Assembly: GCA_030635465.1 (NCBI GenBank) | Contig: DAOVYU010000064.1 | Span: 1 to 6,577, forward strand | Length of the DNA stretch: 6,577 nucleotides | Reading direction: 5' to 3' | Source: Bacteroidales bacterium | GTDB lineage: Bacteria; Bacteroidota; Bacteroidia; Bacteroidales; JAADJA01 | Shown: piece by piece, positions 1-6,044 of the stretch | Position numbering within the stretch: position 1 is the stretch's first letter | How the letters are laid out: the number at the start of each line of letters is the position of its first letter | Made by a program: the position numbers and the translations under genes | The notes under the pieces: model-generated | Seen by the model: the letters and a program-made list of their open reading frames with translations, nothing else | The model's database searches: none | Told to the model about the DNA's origin: nothing

Positions 1-579
1 CAGCCTTATAATTCTACTCCATGGAGCTATTCTGGAACAGAAAGTGTTGTTTCAATGCCTGCAGATGTTGTAGACTGGATACTACTAGAACTGCGGGATG
101 CCTCAGATATAGGTTCTGCTACACCTGCCACTATTTTAGTTCGGCAAGCAGCATTTTTAAAGGCTGATGGTTCTATAGTTGATATAGATGGAGTTTCATT
201 ACCTTATTTTCCTTATTCCGTAGTTTCTCAACTATTTGTTGTTGTATGGCAAAGAAACCATCTAGGTATTATTTCCCATTTTCCATTAATCGAAACTGCC
301 GGAATTTATGATTATAATTTTGCAACTCAAGCCGACCAGGTATTAGGCAGTTTAACCGGATATAAAGAGATTGCCCCTGGTATATATGGAATGGCAGGAG
401 GAGATGGAAATGCAGATGGAACAATTGATTTGCAGGACAAAACAATCACCTGGGAAGTGCAGTCAGGAAATACAGGTTATTTAATGGGGGATTATAATCT
501 TGATTCACAAGTAACCAATAAGGATAAAAATGATATTTGGATAAATAATGAAACTAAAACCGAGCAGGTTCCTGATTAA
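1..579 (+). CDS. C-terminal part of a large secreted Bacteroidota protein with dockerin-like calcium loops (5'-truncated)
   Basis: The reading frame is open from the first base, so the gene begins before the window; 192 residues are visible. The ATG at 55 is internal and should not be taken as the start. The fragment opens with QPYNSTPWSYSGTE and continues through VVDWILLELRDA, ILVRQAAFLKADGSIVDIDG and FVVVWQRNHLGI. I recognise this as a C-terminal region common at the ends of very large Bacteroidota surface or secreted proteins. Near the end are two EF-hand-like loops of dockerin type. The first has D135, N137, D139, T141 and D146 (fragment numbering). The second has D164, N166, D168, Q170 and D175. 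They probably bind calcium and stabilise the C-terminal module. No sorting-type C-terminal domain follows; the protein ends about 17 residues after the second loop. The function of the whole protein cannot be told from this part. The stop codon overlaps that of the convergent TPR gene. Confidence 0.8.
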   Translation, partial: QPYNSTPWSYSGTESVVSMPADVVDWILLELRDASDIGSATPATILVRQAAFLKADGSIVDIDGVSLPYFPYSVVSQLFVVVWQRNHLGIISHFPLIETAGIYDYNFATQADQVLGSLTGYKEIAPGIYGMAGGDGNADGTIDLQDKTITWEVQSGNTGYLMGDYNLDSQVTNKDKNDIWINNETKTEQVPD

Positions 580-1235
580 TTTTCCATACAGAATTTGCTG
601 ATCAGTTGGCTTACCTCGGTTCCAAATTCATTACTGAAACCTAGTGCATTGGCTTGCTCCAGATCCTGACAAGCAAGATTTATACTATCTAAACTGACAT
701 AGATCAAAGCCCTGTTTTTATATGCAAATGAATTATCCGGATTTAATTGGATGGATTCCTGAATATCTTTCATTGCACCCTCTAAATTGTTTAATTTGTA
801 TTTAGCGTATCCACGATTATTCAATACAAAAGCATTCTCACCATCACTATTTAATTCCAAATATTTGTTGTAGTCATTAATCGCCCCTTCATAATTTCCT
901 GTTTTTTCTAAAACATAATATCCGCGATTAATATATGCGTCTTTATAACTTGGATCTAATTCAATAACCTTATTAAAGTCGTTCAAAGCTTTGTTATATC
1001 TCTTTAAAGTGCCAAAACACAAAGCACGTAAATAATAGGCATCAGTATAATTATTATCTAAATTTATGGCCTCATCAAAATCTTTTATGGCACTTACATA
1101 ATTCTTCAATTGGTATTTTGCACTGCCATTTTTAAAGTAATGAGATGCACTATTTTGACGACAAGAAACATTCAAAATCAAAATGGCAATAAAAAGAAAA
1201 GTAAGGTACTTAAAACTTGTTTGGATTTGGATCAT
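576..1235 (-). CDS. TPR-repeat lipoprotein
   Basis: A 219-residue protein made almost wholly of tetratricopeptide repeats. The N-terminus has a few polar residues, then a hydrophobic segment at about residues 11-23, then C25. This looks like a lipoprotein signal peptide (LNVSC). The lipobox is imperfect because the -3 residue is Asn, so lipidation is likely but not certain. Mature residues from about 31 to 203 form roughly five TPR units of about 34 residues. Typical TPR residues recur, as in NYVSAIKDFDEAINLD, YNKALNDFNKVIELDP and NLEGAMKDIQESIQLNP. The tail (ACQDLEQANALGF...LISKFC) is a common end of Bacteroidota TPR proteins. TPRs are protein-binding scaffolds, so a periplasmic or outer-membrane-facing adaptor role is inferred; no partner can be named. 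It lies 64 bp downstream of the PLP enzyme on the same strand and may be co-transcribed or use its own -7 box. The ATG start is supported by the signal peptide directly after it. Confidence 0.85.
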   Translation of the reverse strand: MIQIQTSFKYLTFLFIAILILNVSCRQNSASHYFKNGSAKYQLKNYVSAIKDFDEAINLDNNYTDAYYLRALCFGTLKRYNKALNDFNKVIELDPSYKDAYINRGYYVLEKTGNYEGAINDYNKYLELNSDGENAFVLNNRGYAKYKLNNLEGAMKDIQESIQLNPDNSFAYKNRALIYVSLDSINLACQDLEQANALGFSNEFGTEVSQLISKFCMEN

Positions 1236-1257
1236 AGTTTACTTCTTTATGATTTGA

Positions 1258-1265
1258 CAAAATTA
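1258..1265 (-). promoter_or_regulatory. Candidate Bacteroidota -7 box for the TPR gene
   Basis: Read on the reverse strand this is TAATTTTG, a full match to the Bacteroidota -7 consensus TAnnTTTG, ending 22 bp before the ATG of the TPR gene. I find no TTTG or TTG -33 element at the expected 17-23 bp upstream. In AT-rich DNA a match this short can occur by chance, so the call is weak. Confidence 0.3.
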
Positions 1266-1299
1266 AAAAAATAAATTAGTTATTGGTACTTACTTTTCA

Positions 1300-2400
1300 T
1301 TAACTGCTAAACCTAAATTTTTCAATTTTTTTATTATCCAGGGTCGTAAAGTGACTCATTAAATTGGCAGTTAAGCAGGAGTGAACAGGTAGTATCCCGA
1401 TTAATTCACCAATATTAAAAAAATCAAAATTATCAAAAGTAGTTTTTATGATCCCATGCTCTTGAGAGACACTCGCCAGATATGTATTTGTGAGCGGCAT
1501 ACCCCAACCTTTCTCATGAATTTTTACAACCAAACCTAAATTGTTCCCTTTAATATTATCTTTTATTGATTCTGTTGAAAAATGAATACCTCCACCGTAA
1601 ATTACTATTTCATTTCTAGATGGATGTTTTGCCACAATAGGGCAGGCCTGGGCAACGGCAATTTGCTTGTAATTGCACGATCCAAGATAAGATTGCATTA
1701 CATCATAAAAGACGAAATTTCCCGGTCTGATTTCATCGACACCATTAAAATCAGTTGCTAAGCTACACGTTGGAGTATCTCCAACTGAAATAATGCAATC
1801 TGGAAAGATGTTAGAAACTATTTTTTTTACCTGCTGTAATTGTTGAATTGAATGTTTGTGAATATTGAGTATCTCTTTTGTATTTTGAGAGTCATATGAA
1901 TGACCGGCATGTGTCAAAACACCAGTAAATGTTAAATGTTTTGAGTTTTTTATAAGTGAAGCTATTTCTTTAATAATTTTAGCATCATCAGAGGAAAGAC
2001 CCGTTCGATGGTAACCCGTATCAATTTTTATATATATTCCCGATTTGAATTTTAAATTGTCAATTAAAAACTTTGTTGTTTCAACTGATTCCAATAGTAA
2101 GTGAAGGTTTATTTTTTTGGCCAGTTTATTAAGGCTATCAATTTCCAAAATATTGACTGGGAATGCAATAAGGATATCTTTCCAACCTGCATTGGCAAAA
2201 TATTCGGCCATCTGAATTGAAGAAACAGTGATGCTTGTTATTCCTGATTCAGCAAACCAGTTTCCAATTTCAGCTGATTGATGTGTTTTAAAATGTGGAC
2301 GAAAATTTACTTGATTTTTGTTGGCCTTTTCTGCCATGTATTTAATATTCTGTCGACACTTGTATTCGTCAAGCAATAATGTTGGTATACGGATATCCAC
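1300..2400 (-). CDS. PLP-dependent D-serine dehydratase / D-threonine aldolase-like (DSD1 family) enzyme
   Basis: A 366-residue, full-length member of the alanine-racemase-fold (type III) PLP enzymes acting on D-hydroxy-amino acids. The PLP lysine is K38 in FRPHFKTHQ. Further barrel motifs are IKIDTGYHRTG (124-134), SVGDTPT (205-211), EIRPGNFVFYD (223-233) and YGGGIHFS (268-275). The C-terminal beta domain ends in LPVHSCLTANLM. H340 and C342 match the His-x-Cys metal site of eukaryotic-type D-serine dehydratase; bacterial D-threonine aldolases use His with Asp. A zinc-dependent lyase of cytoplasmic location is therefore likely, releasing either pyruvate and ammonia from D-serine or glycine and an aldehyde from a D-3-hydroxy amino acid. 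The substrate is not settled by sequence alone. The start is GTG: the frame upstream to the in-frame stop at 2473-2475 has no ATG, GTG or TTG, and the first internal ATG (residue 22) would remove the conserved IPTLLLDE. No good promoter was seen; TAACTTTA at 2432-2425 is a seven-of-eight match. Confidence 0.88.
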   Translation of the reverse strand: MDIRIPTLLLDEYKCRQNIKYMAEKANKNQVNFRPHFKTHQSAEIGNWFAESGITSITVSSIQMAEYFANAGWKDILIAFPVNILEIDSLNKLAKKINLHLLLESVETTKFLIDNLKFKSGIYIKIDTGYHRTGLSSDDAKIIKEIASLIKNSKHLTFTGVLTHAGHSYDSQNTKEILNIHKHSIQQLQQVKKIVSNIFPDCIISVGDTPTCSLATDFNGVDEIRPGNFVFYDVMQSYLGSCNYKQIAVAQACPIVAKHPSRNEIVIYGGGIHFSTESIKDNIKGNNLGLVVKIHEKGWGMPLTNTYLASVSQEHGIIKTTFDNFDFFNIGELIGILPVHSCLTANLMSHFTTLDNKKIEKFRFSS

Positions 2401-2491
2401 TTGTAGGTAGTATTTATTTTGAAGTAAAGTTAAAAGAAAAACTTTACAATTTAAGTAGATTAATTTAGTTGTTCACCTGTATAACTTTAGA

Positions 2492-2522
2492 TTTGTTAAT
2501 TGAGTATTGTCAACTACTTTTG
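2492..2522 (+). promoter_or_regulatory. Bacteroidota housekeeping promoter for the methyltransferase-nitroreductase unit
   Basis: A -33 element TTTG at 2492-2495 and a -7 element TACTTTTG (TAnnTTTG) at 2515-2522 are separated by 19 bp. This is the canonical layout of the Bacteroidota primary-sigma promoter. Transcription would start near 2528-2530, giving a leader of about 42 nt before the ATG at 2571. It lies in the 170-bp divergent gap between the PLP-enzyme gene and the methyltransferase gene and reads towards the latter. Confidence 0.65.
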
Positions 2523-2570
2523 TGAATCAATAAAATTCAAAGCTGTATCTAGCAAAATTATTTATTAAAC

Positions 2571-3206
2571 ATGAAATCCAAACAGATAGAAAAGTATATA
2601 CTCAATCATACGAAAGAGGAAGATAGTTTATTGGCAGAGCTCAGTAGGGAAACTAATTTAAAGGTGATGTATCCAAGGATGCTTTCAGGACATCTTCAAG
2701 GGAAGTTTTTGGAAATGACAAGTTGTATGATAAACCCAAAAGCAATTTTGGAGATAGGTACTTATACAGGATATTCTGCCATATGTCTGGCTAAAGGATT
2801 AAGTGATGATGGTGTGTTGCACACCATAGAGATTAATCAGGAATTACAAAGCTTTTCGGATAAATATTTTGATAAAGCAGGTTTAAAATTCAAAATTCAG
2901 CAACATATAGGTAGTGCCCTCGATATCATTCCACACTTGGATGACATATTCGACCTGGTATTTATTGATGCTGATAAGGAGAATTATTTGAATTATTATA
3001 AATTGGTATTTGATAAGGTTAAAACAGGTGGGTTTATATTGGCGGACAATGCCTTATGGGATGGAAAAGTGACAAATAATCCTGACCAACATGACAAAGA
3101 AACAAAAGGGATCGTTGAGTTTAATAAATATATTCAACAGGATAAAAATGTTGAAAATATGCTATTACCCCTCCGTGATGGGATAATGATGGTACGAAAA
3201 CTATAA
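2571..3206 (+). CDS. SAM-dependent O-methyltransferase, COMT-like (family 3)
   Basis: A 211-residue cytoplasmic class I methyltransferase of the catechol-O-methyltransferase-like family, the usual length. The SAM-binding motif I is LEIGTYTGYSA (60-70). The acidic residue E87 (HTIEIN) should hold the SAM ribose. The divalent metal site typical of this family is visible as D133 in FIDADKENY (131-139) and D159-N160 in ADNALWDGKV (158-167). The N-terminal helical cap (MYPRMLSGHLQGKFLEM) fits the family. Members methylate catechol-type hydroxyls. One branch (Bacillus TrmR/YrrM) methylates 5-hydroxyuridine in tRNA, so a tRNA-modification role is possible here, but no residue visible to me decides it. 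The ATG start fits the promoter at 2492-2522. The nitroreductase gene follows after 26 bp without a terminator, so the two are probably co-transcribed. Confidence 0.9.
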   Translation: MKSKQIEKYILNHTKEEDSLLAELSRETNLKVMYPRMLSGHLQGKFLEMTSCMINPKAILEIGTYTGYSAICLAKGLSDDGVLHTIEINQELQSFSDKYFDKAGLKFKIQQHIGSALDIIPHLDDIFDLVFIDADKENYLNYYKLVFDKVKTGGFILADNALWDGKVTNNPDQHDKETKGIVEFNKYIQQDKNVENMLLPLRDGIMMVRKL

Positions 3207-3232
3207 TTTATATTTATTTAATAATATTTGAT

Positions 3233-3790
3233 TTGGACTTCCTTGATTTGGTGAAGAAAAGACAAAGCGTCAGGCGTTATTTGTCGAAAGAAATTGAACC
3301 TGATAAGTTACATCGCTGTTTGGAGGCTGCTCGTCTGGCTCCTTCTGCAAGTAATTCACAACCCTGGTCTTTTTTGATTGTAGATAATCCGGAATTAAAA
3401 GATAAGGTAGCTAAGCTTACTTTTGATAAGGTTATATCATTTAATAAATTTGTGGTACAGGCCCCTGTGTTGGTAGTTTTTATTATTGAAAAACCAAAGA
3501 TTATAACCCGAATTGGTAGTTTCTTAAAAAAAATTGAATATCCGAAAATAGATATTGGCATTACTTCGCAAAATTTTTGCTTACAAGCTACTGCTGAAGG
3601 TCTGGGAACATGCATGCTTGGCTGGTTTAAAGAAGCACCCATAAAAAATTTATTGCATATTCCTCCTGATAAAAAAATTGGTTTGATTGTTTCTTTAGGG
3701 TATGCACCTGAAAATTATAGATTAAGAGAGAAAACAAGAAAGAGTTTTACGGAAGTGGTTAAGTATAACAGCTATATCCAACGACAATAA
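3233..3790 (+). CDS. Nitroreductase-family FMN-dependent oxidoreductase
   Basis: A 185-residue flavoprotein of the nitroreductase superfamily, close to the short end of the family range. The N-terminal FMN-phosphate motif is KKRQSVRRY (8-16, with R10, S12 and R14). Next comes the flavin-contact segment LAPSASNSQPWSF (35-47). The C-terminal motif is ATAEGLGTCMLGWF (119-132), followed by LIVSLGYAPE (151-160). Such proteins form FMN-bound dimers and reduce nitroaromatics, quinones or other substrates with NAD(P)H; the physiological substrate cannot be given. The start must be TTG at 3233: the upstream frame, which runs back into the methyltransferase gene without a stop over the stretch I checked, has no ATG, and MDFLDLVKKRQSVRRY matches the usual family N-terminus. 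The gene is 26 bp after the methyltransferase and ends 2 bp from the convergent purN stop. Confidence 0.88.
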   Translation: MDFLDLVKKRQSVRRYLSKEIEPDKLHRCLEAARLAPSASNSQPWSFLIVDNPELKDKVAKLTFDKVISFNKFVVQAPVLVVFIIEKPKIITRIGSFLKKIEYPKIDIGITSQNFCLQATAEGLGTCMLGWFKEAPIKNLLHIPPDKKIGLIVSLGYAPENYRLREKTRKSFTEVVKYNSYIQRQ

Positions 3791-3792
3791 TA

Positions 3793-4359
3793 CTAAGTAC
3801 TCAAAAATTCTTCAATTACTTGTGGAAAATGATTGTGTTCGAGTGTATGAATTTTAGCAGCCAATGAATCAGGAGTTTCATTTCCATCAATTTTACATAT
3901 TGCCTGAAAAATAATCTCACCTTCATCATACTTTTCATTTACCAAGTGAATAGAAATACCGGATTCCTTTTCATTTGCTTTAATAACAGCTTCATGAACA
4001 AATGAGCCATACATTCCTTTGCCTCCATATTTTGGTAGTAAAGCAGGGTGAATATTAATAATTCTGTTGGTAAACCTCTTAAGTATATTTATTGGAACTA
4101 GCCATAAAAAACCAGCAAGAACAATTAAATCAGTTTCATCATTTTTCAGCTGGTTTATAATTTTATCTGTTTTGAGAAAATCATTTTTATTGAATGTAAG
4201 TGTCGGGATATTAAATTTTTTAGCCCTGGTTAAAACATATGCATCTTCATTATTAGAATATATCCTGCAAACCTGTATGTTGCTATTATGAACAAAGTAT
4301 TCTATAATGTTTTGAGCATTGGTTCCTGATCCACTAGCAAAAATGGCAATCTTCTTCAT
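3793..4359 (-). CDS. purN: Phosphoribosylglycinamide formyltransferase (GART)
   Basis: PurN transfers a formyl group from 10-formyltetrahydrofolate to glycinamide ribonucleotide, the third step of de novo purine synthesis, in the cytoplasm. With the start at 4359 the protein has 188 residues, the normal PurN length. It begins MKKIAIFASGSGTNAQNI, whose glycine-rich loop binds the substrate phosphate. The catalytic triad is complete: N102 and H104 in NIHPALLPKYGGKGMYG (102-118) and D145 in YDEGEIIFQ (144-152). An ATG 12 codons upstream (4395) keeps the frame open. The extra residues MRIFERLKYILG do not belong to the family, and a perfect -7 box lies inside them, so the shorter start is preferred. 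The gene is divergent from acpP, an arrangement common in Bacteroidota, and converges with the nitroreductase gene. Confidence 0.95.
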   Translation of the reverse strand: MKKIAIFASGSGTNAQNIIEYFVHNSNIQVCRIYSNNEDAYVLTRAKKFNIPTLTFNKNDFLKTDKIINQLKNDETDLIVLAGFLWLVPINILKRFTNRIINIHPALLPKYGGKGMYGSFVHEAVIKANEKESGISIHLVNEKYDEGEIIFQAICKIDGNETPDSLAAKIHTLEHNHFPQVIEEFLST

Positions 4360-4382
4360 ACCTAATATATATTTCAAACGTT

Positions 4383-4390
4383 CAAAGATA
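4383..4390 (-). promoter_or_regulatory. purN: Candidate -7 box for purN
   Basis: On the reverse strand this reads TATCTTTG, an exact TAnnTTTG match, 23 bp upstream of the ATG at 4359. Predicted transcription start is near 4376-4379. No -33 TTTG is found at the expected distance. If real, the alternative ATG at 4395 would not be transcribed, which supports the shorter PurN. Confidence 0.45.
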
Positions 4391-4449
4391 CGCATGTTGA
4401 AAATACCTGTATATGAATAAATGTTGAAAAATCTTTCTCGGGAATGTTT

Positions 4450-4478
4450 AAATTTGCTGCTGAATTAAAAAATTTGCT
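4450..4478 (+). repeat. Nine-base direct repeat AAATTTGCT in the acpP promoter region
   Basis: AAATTTGCT occurs at 4450-4458 and again at 4470-4478, start to start 20 bp, close to two helical turns. The second copy contains the -33 TTTG of the candidate acpP promoter. It could be a regulator site for fatty-acid genes or chance in AT-rich DNA. Confidence 0.35.
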
Positions 4479-4504
4479 TAATTTTGATAAAATTCATTTC
4501 TTTG
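4473..4504 (+). promoter_or_regulatory. Probable promoter of the acpP-fabF-rnc operon
   Basis: TTTG at 4473-4476 and TTTCTTTG at 4497-4504 are 20 bp apart. This fits the -33/-7 layout apart from one mismatch (T for A at the second base of the -7 box). The 5' leader to the acpP ATG at 4533 would be about 20-25 nt. It lies in the 173-bp gap between purN and acpP. A nine-base direct repeat overlaps the -33 element. Confidence 0.5.
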
Positions 4505-4532
4505 CAGCCGTCAAACTTAAAAATAAAAAGAT

Positions 4533-4769
4533 ATGTCTGATATTTCAACAAAAGTTAAAGCTATCATCATTGATAAGCTTGGAGTAGATGAAAACGAAGT
4601 TACAATTGAAGCAAGTTTCACCAATGATTTAGGTGCTGACTCTTTAGACACTGTAGAATTGATAATGGAATTCGAAAAAGAATTCAATATTGCCATTCCT
4701 GATGATCAGGCTGAAAAAATTTCTTCTGTTGGCGAAGCTATCAAATATATTGAAGACAATACCAACTAA
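4533..4769 (+). CDS. acpP: Acyl carrier protein
   Basis: A 78-residue, highly acidic protein of the usual ACP length. It carries growing acyl chains as thioesters on a 4'-phosphopantetheine arm during type II fatty-acid synthesis. The attachment serine is S37 in the conserved LGADSLDTVELIMEFEKEF (33-51). The four-helix layout is intact: helix I IKVKAIIIDKLG-like region at 6-17, helix II from 37, the short helix around 57-61, and the C-terminal SSVGEAIKYIE (64-74). It precedes fabF by 17 bp, the standard pairing, and both act together because ACP presents the acyl and malonyl groups to FabF. It is probably the first gene of the operon. There is no Shine-Dalgarno; the leader is A-rich (AAAATAAAAAG), as usual for Bacteroidota. 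Confidence 0.98.
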   Translation: MSDISTKVKAIIIDKLGVDENEVTIEASFTNDLGADSLDTVELIMEFEKEFNIAIPDDQAEKISSVGEAIKYIEDNTN

Positions 4770-4786
4770 TAATTTAATTCGAATAA

Positions 4787-6037
4787 ATGGAGCTTAAGCG
4801 GGTAGTAGTTACTGGATTAGGTGCATTAACTCCAATCGGAAATTCTGTATCAGAATACTGGGAGAGTTTGGCCAACGGTGTAAGTGGTGCTGATATGATC
4901 ACCAATTTTGACTGTGCCAAATTCAAAACCAAGTTTGCCTGTGAATTAAAGAACTTTAATGTTCAGGATCATTTTGACCGGAAGGAGGCAAGAAAATATG
5001 ACCCCTATGCCCAATATGGTATGGTTGCAGCTGATCAGGGAATTTTAGATTCAGGTATTGATCTGGATAAAATAGATCTTGATCGTGCTGGTGTAATCTG
5101 GGCAGCAGGTATTGGAGGGTTGAATACCTTTGAAAAAGAGGTGGGAGATTTTGTTCGTGGTGATGGAACTCCACGATTCAACCCGTTTTTTATACCTAAA
5201 ATGATTGCCGACATTGCAGCTGGTAACATTTCCATTAAATATGGATTGCGAGGACCAAACTTTGCAACTGTATCTGCTTGTGCTTCTTCAGCCAATTCCT
5301 TAGTTGATGCAATGAATTACATCCGTTTGGGATTTGCTGACTTATTTGTTTCTGGTGGATCTGAAGCGGCCATTACCCCTAGTGGTATTGGTGGTTTTAA
5401 TGCCATGCACGCAATTTCTACACGTAATGATGATCCGGCAACGGCATCTCGGCCTTTTGATAAAGACAGAGATGGTTTTGTTCTGGGAGAGGGAGGTGCT
5501 TGTTTAATTTTTGAGGAATATGAACATGCCAAAAAACGTGGAGCAAAAATATATGCCGAGGTTGTAGGTTGTGGTTTAACTGCTGATGGTTATCATATGA
5601 CTGCACCTCATCCTGATGGATATGGAGCGATGAAAGCCATGGAATTTGCACTCAAAGATGCAAAGATCAGTAAAGAAAAAATTGATCATATCAATACTCA
5701 TGGAACTTCTACACCGTTAGGAGATGTTGCCGAGCTAAAAGCAATTAGTGAAGTTTTTGGAAGCCATGCAAAAAATATTAATATTAATTCAACGAAGTCT
5801 ATGACAGGACATTTATTGGGAGCGGCTGGTGCTATTGAATCTATTGCATCTATACTAGCAATAGAACATGGTATTGTGCCTCCAACAATAAATCATAGTG
5901 TTGTTGATGAAAATATTGATGCTGAATTAAATTTAACATTAAATAAAGCACAGAAAAGAGAGGTTAATGTTGCAATGAGTAATACCTTTGGGTTTGGAGG
6001 CCATAATGCCTGTGTAGTTTTTAAGAAAATCAGCTAA
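4787..6037 (+). CDS. fabF: Beta-ketoacyl-ACP synthase II
   Basis: A 416-residue thiolase-fold condensing enzyme, normal FabF length. It condenses malonyl-ACP with acyl-ACP to extend fatty acids by two carbons, releasing CO2. The catalytic triad is present: the nucleophile C165 in TVSACASSANSL (161-172), H305 in NTHGTSTPLGD (303-313) and H342 in STKSMTGHLLGAAGA (335-349), with the conserved K337. The C-terminal glycine-rich loop is FGFGGHNA (401-408). The Cys-His-His set assigns it to the FabB/FabF class rather than FabH (Cys-His-Asn). The length and the acpP neighbour favour FabF. The ATG at 4787 is followed directly by the family's ELKRVVVTGLGALTPIG. Secondary-metabolite ketosynthase is unlikely, since acpP and rnc flank it in the housekeeping order. 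Confidence 0.97.
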   Translation: MELKRVVVTGLGALTPIGNSVSEYWESLANGVSGADMITNFDCAKFKTKFACELKNFNVQDHFDRKEARKYDPYAQYGMVAADQGILDSGIDLDKIDLDRAGVIWAAGIGGLNTFEKEVGDFVRGDGTPRFNPFFIPKMIADIAAGNISIKYGLRGPNFATVSACASSANSLVDAMNYIRLGFADLFVSGGSEAAITPSGIGGFNAMHAISTRNDDPATASRPFDKDRDGFVLGEGGACLIFEEYEHAKKRGAKIYAEVVGCGLTADGYHMTAPHPDGYGAMKAMEFALKDAKISKEKIDHINTHGTSTPLGDVAELKAISEVFGSHAKNININSTKSMTGHLLGAAGAIESIASILAIEHGIVPPTINHSVVDENIDAELNLTLNKAQKREVNVAMSNTFGFGGHNACVVFKKIS

Positions 6038-6044
6038 ATTAACG

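Noticed and set aside
3277..3642. A 121-codon open frame on the reverse strand within the nitroreductase gene
   Set aside because: It lies wholly antisense to a well-supported FMN protein, shows no domain or signal, and its residues mirror the opposite-strand codons.
1300..3790. A biosynthetic cluster formed by the PLP enzyme, methyltransferase and nitroreductase
   Set aside because: The PLP enzyme is divergent from the other two, and none of the three has a signature of a dedicated natural-product pathway.
4067..4291. A 74-codon forward open frame inside purN
   Set aside because: It is antisense to catalytic PurN sequence. Its hydrophobic stretch is a by-product of the complement, and no start context or domain supports it.
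4396..4532. A riboswitch or small RNA between purN and acpP
   Set aside because: The stretch is AT-rich with no stable stem or terminator visible; it is adequately explained by two divergent promoters.
4956..5651. Several 70-86 codon reverse-strand open frames within fabF
   Set aside because: All are antisense shadows of a highly conserved gene, with compositions rich in repeated His, Pro or Ser and no recognisable motif.
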